DNA of 35,730 bases from Bacillus sp. (in: firmicutes) (lineage in GTDB: Bacteria > Bacillota > Bacilli > Bacillales > Bacillaceae): contig JAPSLU010000018.1 in assembly GCA_031180405.1 (NCBI GenBank), positions 1-35,730 on the forward strand, read 5' to 3'. The notes below the pieces were generated by a model, which saw nothing but the letters and a program-made list of their open reading frames with translations, was not told the DNA's origin and ran no database searches. The position numbers and the translations under genes were made by a program. Each line of letters starts with the position of its first letter. Within the stretch, counting starts at the first letter, position 1. This document shows, in pieces, positions 22,324-35,420 of the stretch.

Positions 22324-23226
22324 TTATGAATTTGTTGTGCTAGTAGAAGCTTCTGGCTGAGTAGTATCTTCTTTACCCTCAGTTTGCCCTTTTTCAGCGT
22401 CTTTATCTGATTCTGGAGATTCCTCAGATTTTTCAGCATCCTCTTTTGGAGCTTCTTCTTCTGCTGGAGCTTCTTCAGTTTCACCTTCACCTGCTGGAGC
22501 TTCTTCGCTTACTTCTTCTTCTGTCGCTTCTTCTTGAGCTTCCTCTTCAATGGACGTTACCGGCTTGTCCATATATGTTAGAGGGTTTACAGCTTTACCT
22601 GCTTGACGAATTTCAAAGTGTACATGGTTGCCATCTTCTTCGTTATAAAGACTTTCACCAGATTTACCGATTAATTCGTTTTGTTCTACTTTATCACCAG
22701 CTTCTACACTTACTTCAGCTAATGATTGGTATACTGTTACTACATCGTTCTCGTGCTCAATTTCTACAACAAAGCCTAAGATTGGATCTTTTTCAGCTTT
22801 TGTTACAGTACCACTAAGTGATGCGACAACATCGAATTGCTTTTGATCTTCTCTTGCGATGTCAATTCCTTTGTTCATTCTATACGTATTGTTATAGAAT
22901 ACAAGTGCTGCTTCTTGCTCTTCTGTTGTTGCATTTGGATCATAAAACTTTTTCACAACGGATACTGCTTCTGGATCTACAGCAGGCATTGCAAAGTTTT
23001 CTTTTGTTGCATTTACTTCTACTGCCTCTGGCTCATTTAATGCAATGTCATCTTGATTATTTTGCAGGTCCTCTGCTACATTGTTGCTGATGTTTTGGTA
23101 CCATAAAACTGCTGTAAGGATAACTGCTGCACTCATTAGGTAGATTGCCGGAAATACCCAACGTTTTCTAAAAAATTGTTGAACTTTTGTGTTTTGAGAA
23201 GTACGTTTCTTTTCTTCCTCTCTCAT
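22324..23226 (-). CDS. spoIIQ: Stage II sporulation protein SpoIIQ (degenerate LytM/M23 domain)
   Basis: A 300-residue forespore membrane protein that pairs with SpoIIIAH across the intermembrane space to hold the engulfing membranes together. One membrane segment lies at about 24-43 and the LytM (M23) domain at about 112-217. The first metal ligand is missing: the usual HxGxDxxA reads NKGIDIA, with N118 for His, while HVHFEIR (H201, H203) is kept. It is therefore probably not a peptidase, as in B. subtilis. The C-terminal 80 residues are an acidic Glu/Pro/Ala-rich tail. AGGTGAT lies 6 nt before the ATG. A sigma-F-like promoter lies upstream. Confidence 0.93.
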   Translation of the reverse strand: MREEEKKRTSQNTKVQQFFRKRWVFPAIYLMSAAVILTAVLWYQNISNNVAEDLQNNQDDIALNEPEAVEVNATKENFAMPAVDPEAVSVVKKFYDPNATTEEQEAALVFYNNTYRMNKGIDIAREDQKQFDVVASLSGTVTKAEKDPILGFVVEIEHENDVVTVYQSLAEVSVEAGDKVEQNELIGKSGESLYNEEDGNHVHFEIRQAGKAVNPLTYMDKPVTSIEEEAQEEATEEEVSEEAPAGEGETEEAPAEEEAPKEDAEKSEESPESDKDAEKGQTEGKEDTTQPEASTSTTNS

Positions 23227-23247
23227 TCTATCATCACCTCAGAAATC

Positions 23248-23276
23248 AGTCTGAACAGATTATCTGAATTATATAC
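23248..23276 (-). promoter_or_regulatory. Sigma-F-like promoter of spoIIQ
   Basis: On the minus strand GTATA (23272-23276) is followed after 15 bp by GTTCAGACT (23248-23256), close to the sigma-F -10 pattern GGnnAnAnT with one mismatch. It lies 22 bp before the spoIIQ start. Forespore expression by sigma-F is established for spoIIQ. Confidence 0.5.
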
Positions 23277-23382
23277 ACATTCTTAAAAAATTTTTTTAAA
23301 TTTTAGTTTGTGCAATGTTTATAATAATATGTATGCATTTGGAAAATTTTTAAATAGCATTGCAAAAAGGAGAATTTTTTAT

Positions 23383-23751
23383 ATGAAAAAAGTCATCTTA
23401 ACCCTGTTACCAATCCTTTATATGAGTCTCATCTGGACGTTATCAAGCTTTCCTGCTGATGCTATAGTCGATACACAACTTTCCTTTGATGCCTTAGTAA
23501 AGGAATCACTGCATCTTATTGAATTTGCAATTCTTTACTGGTTAATCGTATTTGCGTTTATGGCTCATGGTAAATGGACAGAGAAAGCGAGTATGATTGC
23601 AGCGGTTATTTCTATACTTTATGGACTAACTGATGAAATACACCAATCCTTTGTACCGGCACGCTCTGCAACGGTCATTGATTTTGTCAAAGATACAATT
23701 GGTGTAGCGGTTTCGTATTGGATTGCGAAAAGGAAATTTTTTTCAGAGTGA
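23383..23751 (+). CDS. VanZ-family membrane protein
   Basis: A 122-residue protein with about four membrane helices: one at the N-terminus (MKKVILTLLPILYMSLIW), one before residue 60, one at AAVISILYGLTDEIHQ and one near the end. The motifs SLHLIEFAILYW and YGLTDEIHQSFVPAR, with conserved H, E and D-E-H-Q residues, are typical of the VanZ-like family. A similar gene (ywnJ) lies next to spoIIQ in B. subtilis. Role unknown; VanZ-like proteins are linked to lipoglycopeptide resistance or envelope functions. The ATG at 23383 has AAAGGAGA upstream. Divergent from spoIIQ, convergent with spoIID. Confidence 0.85.
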   Translation: MKKVILTLLPILYMSLIWTLSSFPADAIVDTQLSFDALVKESLHLIEFAILYWLIVFAFMAHGKWTEKASMIAAVISILYGLTDEIHQSFVPARSATVIDFVKDTIGVAVSYWIAKRKFFSE

Positions 23752-23770
23752 TTTTTAGATCGGTGAAAGC

Positions 23771-23799
23771 AAAAAAGGAGCCAAATAAGCTCCTTTTTT
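23771..23799. terminator. Bidirectional terminator between the VanZ-like gene and spoIID
   Basis: AAAAAAGGAGC and GCTCCTTTTTT form a perfect 11-bp stem with a 7-nt loop. The symmetrical A/T ends let it serve both convergent genes; it overlaps the spoIID stop codon by two bases. Confidence 0.88.
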
Positions 23800-24817
23800 A
23801 CTGTTTTGCTGTATACTTCGATAAAAATGGTTCAGCTGCTGATACTTCTGTTCCACTATAGTAATAAGAAACGATTTCCTCATACTTTTTGCCCGCTTCT
23901 GCCATAAAGTTTGCACCGTATTGACTCATTCCTACCCCATGACCAAAGCCTTTTGTTTCGATTACTACCGAGTCTCCCTTGATTTCCCAAGTGAAATCAG
24001 TTGATCTTAGATCGAGCTCTTCTCTAATTTCTCTTCCAGTAAATTGCTTACCATTGATTTCAACCTTCGCAACACGTTTACCTGGAGTTAGCTCAGTTAT
24101 TTTACCAACTGATCCGCTGGATGTATCAACGGTTACACCTAGTGTATTTTCAAATTCTTTAATTGTCATAACTTTTTTATCATAAAATTTAGGTGATTTT
24201 TCGTCCCAAGAACTTTCAACACTTTTTAAATATGGTATAGCTTCTTGCCAATAGGCTTCTGAGTTCTCTGTATATCCGTTGCTAGTTGAAAAAAATGATG
24301 CATCTATAGGTTGATCTTTATATGTAAGTATTTTTCCTTGAGTAGCTGCAACAGCTTCTGTAATTTTTTGGAGCTTCCACTCATAATCCTCTCCCCATAC
24401 AGCTTTTAACTCTTCGATATTTTTATAAACCTGATGCATTTGCGTGTCAGTAACGGCAGCCCCTTCAGGCGTACTAATTGGTCCATTCATAAGCTGTTTT
24501 GTAATGTATGTTCTAGCTGCTAATGCTTGAGCCTTTAACGCTTCTGATTCAAATTCAGCAGGCATTTCTGATGCCACAACACCTATCACATATTCCTCTA
24601 AAGGAATTTCTTCAATCTGTTTCGTTTGGCTTCGATAAACAGGAACATCTACTAGTGATTTTGCTAACACGGGCATTTCGCTTTTCGCTACCGTCAGTTC
24701 CTCTCCCAATTTCCCCTTTGATTGCTCCATAAAAGGTGTGACGAGTAGTGTTGGTATGAGGAGAATAATAATGAATAATCCCCCAAGTGCGAAGAGAACT
24801 GGTTTAACTGGTTTCAT
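23798..24817 (-). CDS. spoIID: Stage II sporulation protein D, lytic transglycosylase
   Basis: A 339-residue protein with one N-terminal membrane helix (about 8-28) and an extracellular SpoIID domain. It cleaves peptidoglycan during engulfment, together with SpoIIM and SpoIIP. The catalytic glutamate is E84 in VVASEMPAEFE, followed by ALKAQALAARTY, a hallmark of the family. The later SFFSTSNGYTE and KGFGHGVGMSQYGA motifs are also intact. GGAGG lies 6 nt before the ATG. A sigma-E-like promoter is found upstream. It normally follows murAA directly; here an 800-bp gap with a tandem array separates the two. Confidence 0.95.
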   Translation of the reverse strand: MKPVKPVLFALGGLFIIILLIPTLLVTPFMEQSKGKLGEELTVAKSEMPVLAKSLVDVPVYRSQTKQIEEIPLEEYVIGVVASEMPAEFESEALKAQALAARTYITKQLMNGPISTPEGAAVTDTQMHQVYKNIEELKAVWGEDYEWKLQKITEAVAATQGKILTYKDQPIDASFFSTSNGYTENSEAYWQEAIPYLKSVESSWDEKSPKFYDKKVMTIKEFENTLGVTVDTSSGSVGKITELTPGKRVAKVEINGKQFTGREIREELDLRSTDFTWEIKGDSVVIETKGFGHGVGMSQYGANFMAEAGKKYEEIVSYYYSGTEVSAAEPFLSKYTAKQ

Positions 24818-24864
24818 GTTCGGCCTCCAATTAATTATAGGTTTTAGTAGAAGATCTATAGTTC

Positions 24865-24893
24865 ATCTTATGGCCGTGGACAAGCAATTATGA
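24865..24893 (-). promoter_or_regulatory. Sigma-E-like promoter of spoIID
   Basis: TCATAAT (24887-24893, minus strand) and CATAAGAT (24865-24872) are 14 bp apart, close to the sigma-E pattern (-35 KMATATT, -10 CATACAnT). It lies 48 bp upstream of the start. Mother-cell expression of spoIID from a sigma-E promoter is established in B. subtilis. Confidence 0.55.
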
Positions 24894-24961
24894 CAGGAAA
24901 AAAATATGGTTAATGTAGTATTAATGCCGAGTGGTCAAGGGGTTGGGATCGATATTCGGGC

Positions 24962-25492
24962 ACTTTGGTTCATTTCTTTCTAATGGTAGCGTAATCACTT
25001 TGTAGGTTGGTTCATTTCTATTTACTTTTGGTGCATTCTTTTCGCGAAGTGGTTCATTCCGAGTTCGTTCTCCGGACTTTGGTTCAATTTCTTTAAATGA
25101 TAGCGTAATCACTTTGTTGGTTGGTTCATTTCTATTTAATTTTGGCGCAATCTTTTCGTGAAGTGGTTCATTCCGAGTTTACCCTCCGAACTTTGGTTCA
25201 TTTCTTTCTAATGGTAGCGTAATCACTTTGTGGGTTGGTTCATTTCTATTTACTTCTGGAGCATTCTTTTCGTGAAGTGGTTCATTCCGAGTTTGCTCTG
25301 CGGACTTTGGTTCATTTCTTTCTAATGGTAGCGTAATCACTTTGTTGGTTGGTTCATTTCTATTTAATTTTGGCGCAATCTTTTCGTGAAGTGGTTCATT
25401 CCGAGTTTGTTCTGCGGACTTTGGTCTATTTTAGCGCAATCACTAGATAGTTTGGTTCACTTCTAATTAATTTTATTGCAATATTTCTAATC
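24962..25492. repeat. Tandem array of four 114-bp units plus a decayed fifth
   Basis: Units start at 24962, 25076, 25190 and 25304, each exactly 114 bp and highly similar; a shortened fifth runs from 25418 to about 25492. Each unit carries three GGTTCATT sub-repeats spaced 42, 42 and 30 bp. Because 114 is divisible by three, the minus strand keeps one frame between units (NEP-rich peptides), but stops break it in unit 2, and no ribosome binding site was found. The array fills the gap between spoIID and murAA, which are adjacent in B. subtilis. The other parts of the 24818-25613 gap hold only the spoIID promoter and the murAA terminator. Confidence 0.92.
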
Positions 25493-25552
25493 AAAAAAAT
25501 CATCAAAAACATGTATAAATCCCACCAAATATAGGCATTCTAGTAAAGTCGT

Positions 25553-25602
25553 TAAAAAATAAAAGAAGCAGGGTGCCATATTGACTGACTCCTGCTCCTT
25601 TT
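25553..25602 (-). terminator. Terminator of murAA
   Basis: On the minus strand AAAAGGAGCAGG pairs with CCTGCTTCTTTT (12 bp with an internal mismatch and an 18-nt loop), followed by a T-rich run. It begins 12 nt after the murAA stop. Confidence 0.7.
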
Positions 25603-25613
25603 ATGAAGGCATA

Positions 25614-26918
25614 TTAATCCGAAACAGCAGCTTGCTGATCAGAAGTTATTGATGTAGTTTCTTCTTTTACACGTTCGATGTCTGCGCCGATGCTTGCAAG
25701 TTTTTCGTGGAAAGCTACGTATCCACGATCTAGATGCTTAAGTTCAGTGACACGAGTGTGGCCTTCTGCACATAGTCCAGCAAGGATTAGTGCTGCGCCT
25801 GCTCGTAAATCTGTTGCTGCAACTTCTGCACCTTGTAGGCTTACAGGTCCGTTAATGATAACAGAACGTCCCTCAATTTTAATATCTCCATTCATGCGAC
25901 GGAATTCTTCTACATGCATGAAACGATTCTCGAAGACTGTTTCTGTGATCATGCTAGTTCCGTTTGCACATAATAGCAATGCCATCATTTGTGATTGCAT
26001 ATCAGTTGGGAATCCAGGGTGCGGCATTGTTTTAATGTCGATCGGCTTAAGCTGTTCTGGTCCGATTACACGTAGGCCTTCTTTTTCCTCAATGATTTGA
26101 ACGCCCATTTCTTCCATTTTTGCTACAAGAGATGTTAAGTGCTCAGGAACTGCTCCCTTAACAAGAACATTTCCACCAGTTATAGCTGCAGCTACCATAA
26201 AGGTTCCTGCTTCAATACGATCTGGGATAATAGTGTGGTGTGCACCTTTTAATGTTTTTACACCTTCGATGCGGATTGTTCCTGTTCCGGCACCACGAAT
26301 TTTACCACCCATTGCATTGATGTAATTAGCTAAGTCAACAATTTCAGGCTCTTTTGCTACATTTTCAAGGACAGTTGTTCCTTCTGCAAGAGCAGCAGCC
26401 ATGATGATGTTTTCTGTTGCGCCAACACTTGGGAAGTCTAAATAAATCTTAGCACCCTTTAATTTACCTTGTACTTTTGCTTCAATAAAGCCGTTACCTA
26501 CTTTAATAGAAGCTCCCATTGCTTCAAAGCCTTTTAAATGCTGATCAATCGGACGTGATCCAATTGCACAACCACCAGGTAATGCAACACGTGCATGACC
26601 ATTACGAGCTAATAATGCTCCCATAACTAAAACAGATGCACGCATTTTCCTTACATATTCGAATGGTGCTTCTGTTTTTAGCTCTTTTGATGCATCTACA
26701 ATCACTTGATTATTTTCAAAATGGACATCTGCGCCTAAATGGCGAAGAACTTCATTAATTGTATACACATCGGAGAGCGTAGGTACATCACTGATGATAC
26801 TTTTTTCTTCACTAGCTAATAAAGCTGCAGCGATAACTGGTAGAACGGCATTTTTTGCTCCTTCAACTTTCACAGTGCCGTTTAACCTACGACCGCCACG
26901 GACAATGATTTTTTCCAA
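25614..26918 (-). CDS. murAA: UDP-N-acetylglucosamine 1-carboxyvinyltransferase MurAA
   Basis: A 434-residue enzyme for the first committed step of peptidoglycan synthesis, transfer of enolpyruvate from PEP to UDP-GlcNAc. The active-site loop is [14 protein letters not shown] with C117, the fosfomycin target; substrate-binding K22-N23 are present. The start is TTG at 26918, 7 nt after GGAGGGG, and the protein begins MEKIIVRGG as in B. subtilis MurAA. Its neighbours ywmB and ywzB upstream are conserved. The C-terminal tail (after RVKEE) is slightly variable. Probably cotranscribed with ywmB (32-bp gap). Confidence 0.96.
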   Translation of the reverse strand: MEKIIVRGGRRLNGTVKVEGAKNAVLPVIAAALLASEEKSIISDVPTLSDVYTINEVLRHLGADVHFENNQVIVDASKELKTEAPFEYVRKMRASVLVMGALLARNGHARVALPGGCAIGSRPIDQHLKGFEAMGASIKVGNGFIEAKVQGKLKGAKIYLDFPSVGATENIIMAAALAEGTTVLENVAKEPEIVDLANYINAMGGKIRGAGTGTIRIEGVKTLKGAHHTIIPDRIEAGTFMVAAAITGGNVLVKGAVPEHLTSLVAKMEEMGVQIIEEKEGLRVIGPEQLKPIDIKTMPHPGFPTDMQSQMMALLLCANGTSMITETVFENRFMHVEEFRRMNGDIKIEGRSVIINGPVSLQGAEVAATDLRAGAALILAGLCAEGHTRVTELKHLDRGYVAFHEKLASIGADIERVKEETTSITSDQQAAVSD

Positions 26919-26950
26919 ATTATTCCCCTCCGCGTCCCAATTTCTCTATA

Positions 26951-27679
26951 TTAATATTCAGACGTAATGATTGGTGTTCCTATAACGACCGTAGTTTTAT
27001 CGCCCATTCCGTCAGATCTTAATGCAATTTGAATGTTCATTCTATCTTTTTTTGTTGGAATAAAATCTTCCCAAAGTGTGGTCTTAGCTGATACCGAAAG
27101 AAAATCTTGTTCCGCGAGCTCTTCAATCGGCTTTGCGTTGAATTCAGTTAATAATTCAACCATTTTTTTATTCAAAACACCTTCCATCTTATCACCTAAT
27201 ATACCTTCGATACAAGCATATATTGTAGGATTTTCGTGGAAAATGTCGAAGGATCTTTGTTTGAAGAATTTATCCATTTCATTCCAATTGCGATTAGTAC
27301 CTACACCTATGACCTCATAAAGGATATACGATTGCTCTTGATTATTTGTGAGGGTGGCGAGAAACTGAAGTTTTTCAATAATATTCTTTTCTTTATTCTG
27401 AAAAACTCCAATCGCTTTAAACACGTCGTCTTCTTGTGTAAACGTCCAAGTATATTGACGATATTGCTTAGTCATTTGTTTCAGTTCTTGTATAGATTTA
27501 TTTTCGACAAACTTTTTTGAATACAGAGACCAATTCGAAATCTCAATATTTTCATTTTGCATTCTTTCTGCGATCGTTGAAAGTTTAGGTTGATTCTCAG
27601 CTGCTCCTATATGATTGGCTACCATACTGAAGATAATTGATAACGTTAAAACCATAATTCCTATCCCTTTATTTCTCAT
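26951..27679 (-). CDS. ywmB: YwmB family protein, exported
   Basis: A 242-residue protein with a signal peptide (about 1-27, MRNKGIGIMVLTLSIIFSMVANHIGAA read in parts). The YwmB domain covers most of the rest, including YEVIGVGTNRNW and NIQIALRSDG. Databases name the family after a TATA-box-binding-like fold; it has no known DNA-binding role and is expected outside the membrane. The conserved place directly upstream of murAA suggests a role in envelope growth, but this is inference. AGGAAGTGA precedes the ATG. Confidence 0.88.
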   Translation of the reverse strand: MRNKGIGIMVLTLSIIFSMVANHIGAAENQPKLSTIAERMQNENIEISNWSLYSKKFVENKSIQELKQMTKQYRQYTWTFTQEDDVFKAIGVFQNKEKNIIEKLQFLATLTNNQEQSYILYEVIGVGTNRNWNEMDKFFKQRSFDIFHENPTIYACIEGILGDKMEGVLNKKMVELLTEFNAKPIEELAEQDFLSVSAKTTLWEDFIPTKKDRMNIQIALRSDGMGDKTTVVIGTPIITSEY

Positions 27680-27863
27680 ATACGGTCACTTCCTCTCCTT
27701 AGTAACAGTGTTACCGGATTATCAGTGTCCATACGTGGAAAAACTCGTCAATATTAGACATAGGGGAATATTTTTTTGGTTTTTGTTACCCCATAAACTT
27801 CAAGTACTAAATCGACATATGTAGCTTATTTTCCCTATCTCAACAAAAGGAAAACCTCTTAGT

Positions 27864-28094
27864 TTAAAATAGTGTTGGAAGTTGCTGTGACCATAATAAA
27901 TAATCCAGGAAAAAATTACTTACCATAGACCCAATGGCGATTGTTAACAATATAAGAAGTACTCTTGCTTGAATCACTTTGCCCGCTTTTATCCATTTTT
28001 CAATATTTAGTGCTTGTAAGGACCACCACGTTACTATAATGAAGGCCAAGTGCACCATCATACTGATTAAGGCCATTTGTCCATAATCGGGCAT
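27864..28094 (-). CDS. ywzB: DUF1146 membrane protein YwzB
   Basis: A 76-residue protein with two membrane helices (about 8-28 and 45-66) and the motif WWSLQALNIEKW between them, typical of the DUF1146/YwzB family. Function unknown. GGAGGGG lies 6 nt before the ATG. It lies between the ATP synthase operon and ywmB-murAA, exactly as in B. subtilis. The 184-bp gap before ywmB contains only a short dyad (GTAAC/GTTAC) near the ywmB ribosome binding site. Confidence 0.88.
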   Translation of the reverse strand: MPDYGQMALISMMVHLAFIIVTWWSLQALNIEKWIKAGKVIQARVLLILLTIAIGSMVSNFFLDYLLWSQQLPTLF

Positions 28095-28551
28095 ACTTCA
28101 CCCCTCCAATTATCCTCCTACATTGAGAATAATGTTTATTCTTTAAAGACACACAGCAATATCAATCTTACCTGATATTAGCCAAAAAACAACCTCATAT
28201 TTTCCTATTTGGAGATGAAAATATTTCCGTATACTTGGTACGTTACATTTTACATCCAACTCCAGCAGTTTTATGTTTTTCAAAGATGTAAGATACCTTG
28301 CCCCTCTAGGGTCTAGCCAATTTGAATTATTGCCTGATGCTGAACAGGCGCTTGCACTTTTGATTTATACCCTTGACTATTATATAAGGAATTTCTTGTA
28401 ACATGATTGATTTTTTTATTTAACAAAAATTTAATGAATAGTATCTATATTTTTACAATAGAACATACATTTATCATTTTACTACGCGGGGTTACCCACA
28501 ATATCCCTCATTTATGAAATAATTGTTACAGATTTCCCTCATTGGTTTGTG
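28095..28551. other. Gene-less stretch upstream of ywzB and the 166-residue gene
   Basis: Divergent gap. It holds the ywzB ribosome binding site, the repeat remnant at 28297-28362 and, at its end, the promoter of the 28597 gene. No other gene with a usable start was found; apparent coding signal near 28273-28401 coincides with the repeat remnant. Confidence 0.5.
28297..28362 (+). repeat. Truncated copy of the intergenic palindromic element
   Basis: The segment contains GTCTAGCCAATTTG and ends GCTGAACAGGCGCTTGCAC, which resemble the two ends of the intact element at 31178-31301 and the copy at 16530-16633. The middle is missing. It lies about 240 bp upstream of the unidentified gene. Confidence 0.5.
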
Positions 28552-28560
28552 TGATATACT
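28552..28560 (+). promoter_or_regulatory. Extended -10 promoter of the 166-residue gene
   Basis: TGATATACT gives TGn plus TATACT, 36 bp before the start. The -35 is weak. Confidence 0.5.
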
Positions 28561-28596
28561 TTCATAGGACTAAACAATAAAAATAGGGGGGATTAG

Positions 28597-29097
28597 ATGC
28601 AACTACATTTTGATGAGCAATATCAAGATGCTATGACTGAATATGCTAAACAACTACCTTCTTTTGATAATATCTACGCTGCACAAGCATTTTATTACGA
28701 ACATCGACAAGATCATCTTATGCTTTTACTGGAAATTGCAAAAGCATATCAAGTAACGCTTGATTTTTCTATAAATAGCCTTGTTTCTTTGGAAACATTG
28801 TATTTTTCTTTATTTCGAAATAACAGTTTCTTTGATTTACAAGTTAGTATAGAAGAATTTGAAACGAGTATGAGCATCTATTTATGTGAAGTTTTGGTGA
28901 AAAATCATCCGGACAAGGCAAAATGGATTGTAGAGGAATACGCTTATGCCGATCAAAAATACGTCATGGGGATTAAATATGGTCGCTATCATCAATACTT
29001 CCAGAACCTGTTTGAACAGTTTTACCTATCTCACAAGGATGCGAGTAAGAACGTCTTACTAAAACGGTTTGAACGCATGATTAAGCAATCTTCCTAA
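28597..29097 (+). CDS. Protein of 166 residues, function unknown
   Basis: Not recognised. The product is soluble, acidic to neutral, rich in Tyr and Phe and apparently all alpha-helical (MQLHFDEQYQDAMTEYAKQL at the start), without signal peptide, membrane segment or cysteine motif. It looks like a helical-repeat or protein-binding domain. AGGGGGG lies just before the ATG, and an extended -10 promoter is present. It is the only gene on the plus strand between murAA and the right edge, and repeat-like segments lie on both sides (28297-28362, 29102-29255), so it may have been inserted between ywzB and atpC. Confidence 0.75.
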   Translation: MQLHFDEQYQDAMTEYAKQLPSFDNIYAAQAFYYEHRQDHLMLLLEIAKAYQVTLDFSINSLVSLETLYFSLFRNNSFFDLQVSIEEFETSMSIYLCEVLVKNHPDKAKWIVEEYAYADQKYVMGIKYGRYHQYFQNLFEQFYLSHKDASKNVLLKRFERMIKQSS

Positions 29098-29101
29098 GAA
29101 C

Positions 29102-29255
29102 AATAGCGTAAGCACCTCGATGAGCTTCTTAGTTAATAAGACTAGCTTAGACCCTAGGGGGCTGACCCTGGCTGTTTAAAAACCCCGACTGTAATCTCCA
29201 CAAGACTGCACTTGCACGTCCTGTACTTCAAAGCTGGATGCTGAAACGCTATGCA
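29102..29255. repeat. Structured non-coding segment, possibly a divergent intergenic element
   Basis: Ends carry inverted ATAGCGT (29104-29110) and ACGCTAT (29246-29252). The interior contains CCCTAGGGGGC and GGCTGTTTAAAA, the latter 12 bp shared with the flhO-flhP element. Between the unidentified gene and the atp terminator nothing coding was seen. Membership in the same family is uncertain. Confidence 0.35.
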
Positions 29256-29282
29256 TCAAGAATTTTAAAATCTCCAAGAAAT

Positions 29283-29316
29283 AAAAAAGGATGGTGATCG
29301 AACACCATCCTTTTTA
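29283..29316 (-). terminator. Terminator of the atp operon
   Basis: AAAAAGGATGGTG and CACCATCCTTTTT form a perfect 13-bp stem with a 6-nt loop, ending in T on both strands. It begins next to the atpC stop and can also stop transcription from the convergent gene on the left. Confidence 0.92.
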
Positions 29317-29724
<408 letters not shown>

Positions 29725-29737
29725 CTAGGTCCCAAAA

Positions 29738-31171
<1,434 letters not shown>

Positions 31172-31177
31172 CTACTA

Positions 31178-31301
31178 AGAAAAGCGCAAGGCGCCCGGTT
31201 ATCGGCGAAAAGCATAAGAAAAGCCGGCTGGAAAGTCGTTCGTTGACCTTCAAGACGGATTGGCTTATGACCTCGAGCCGATGGCGCCTGGAGCTAGACA
31301 C
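31178..31301 (-). repeat. Palindromic intergenic repeat element between atpG and atpD
   Basis: About 124 bp able to fold into one long interrupted hairpin. Stems are AGGCGCC (31189-31195) with GGCGCCT (31283-31289), ATCGGC (31201-31206) with GCCGAT (31277-31282), and CATAAG (31213-31218) with CTTATG (31264-31269). Read on the minus strand it starts GGTGTCTAGCTCCAGG and ends GCGCTTTTCTTA. From memory this closely resembles a repeat found many times between genes in Bacillaceae genomes. It is transcribed as part of the atp mRNA. Confidence 0.8.
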
Positions 31302-31345
31302 CGAACCTAATTACTTTATGTTTTATAATTAGAGGTGTTCAATTA

Positions 31346-32209
<864 letters not shown>

Positions 32210-32272
32210 TCACCACCTTTATTAAAAATCACTAACAAGGGTAGACCTCAGTACCTTGAGGTCATACCTTTT

Positions 32273-34872
<2,600 letters not shown>

Positions 34873-34894
34873 TCACTCCCTTCAAGAGTTCCAT

Positions 34895-35030
34895 GATGGG
34901 TTAGTAGTTCACGGCTTCCGATGAACTTCGTATTTCTGCGTCAGCTAATGTCTCAGCATCCTCACGTACGGACGTACGCTCCGGTGCTTCCTCAGTCGCT
35001 TCCTTGAACTACTCGTTCCTCGAAACCCTC
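34895..35030. repeat. Second structured intergenic element, between atpE and atpF
   Basis: Closing stems GGGTT (34898-34902) with AACCC (35024-35028) and GTAGTTCA (34904-34911) with TGAACTAC (35005-35012) enclose about 90 bp with inner self-complementary stretches such as GTACGGACGTAC. The sequence differs from the atpG-atpD element. It resembles, from memory, another repeat common between Bacillaceae genes. It ends about 30 bp before the atpF ATG, upstream of its ribosome binding site. Confidence 0.7.
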
Positions 35031-35054
35031 TTAATCTGTACTTAAGTTTAGAGC

Positions 35055-35132
35055 AAACTATTTTATTATTAATAGTTTTCTTATTTGCACATAAAGCAAT
35101 GGCGAAGGTTCGCTTTGAATGATCTTCGCCAT
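35055..35132 (-). other. Two intercistronic hairpins downstream of atpE
   Basis: ATGGCGAAG (35099-35107) and CTTCGCCAT (35124-35132) form a 9-bp stem 24 nt past the atpE stop, without a T run. A second stem, AAACTATT with AATAGTTT (35055-35078), follows in the direction of transcription. They may stabilise the atpE end of the mRNA or reduce read-through, which would fit the need for many c subunits. Confidence 0.5.
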
Positions 35133-35156
35133 ATGAATACATGTTTACTTATCGAA

Positions 35157-35384
<228 letters not shown>

Positions 35385-35420
35385 TTAAATGTATAAAAAA
35401 ATAATTTTACTTTTGTTTTA

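Noticed and set aside
22446-22817. Leucine-rich 123-codon frame opposite spoIIQ
   Set aside because: Arises from the reverse complement of the Glu-rich SpoIIQ tail; no start signal.
24921-25112. 63-codon minus-strand frame rich in NEP motifs
   Set aside because: It is one slice of the 114-bp tandem array, has no ribosome binding site, and the frame is closed by a stop in the next unit.
24962-25492. CRISPR array
   Set aside because: The units are 114 bp and contiguous with no unique spacers, and no cas genes are present.
25678-26100. 140-codon frame opposite murAA
   Set aside because: Antisense shadow of a conserved gene; composition follows its codon pattern.
28273-28401. 42-codon plus-strand frame with coding-like composition
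   Set aside because: No ribosome binding site, and its 3' half coincides with the truncated intergenic repeat at 28297-28362, which explains the composition.
34945-35142. 65-codon minus-strand frame between atpE and atpF
   Set aside because: Runs through the intergenic repeat and the atpE hairpin, with no ribosome binding site.
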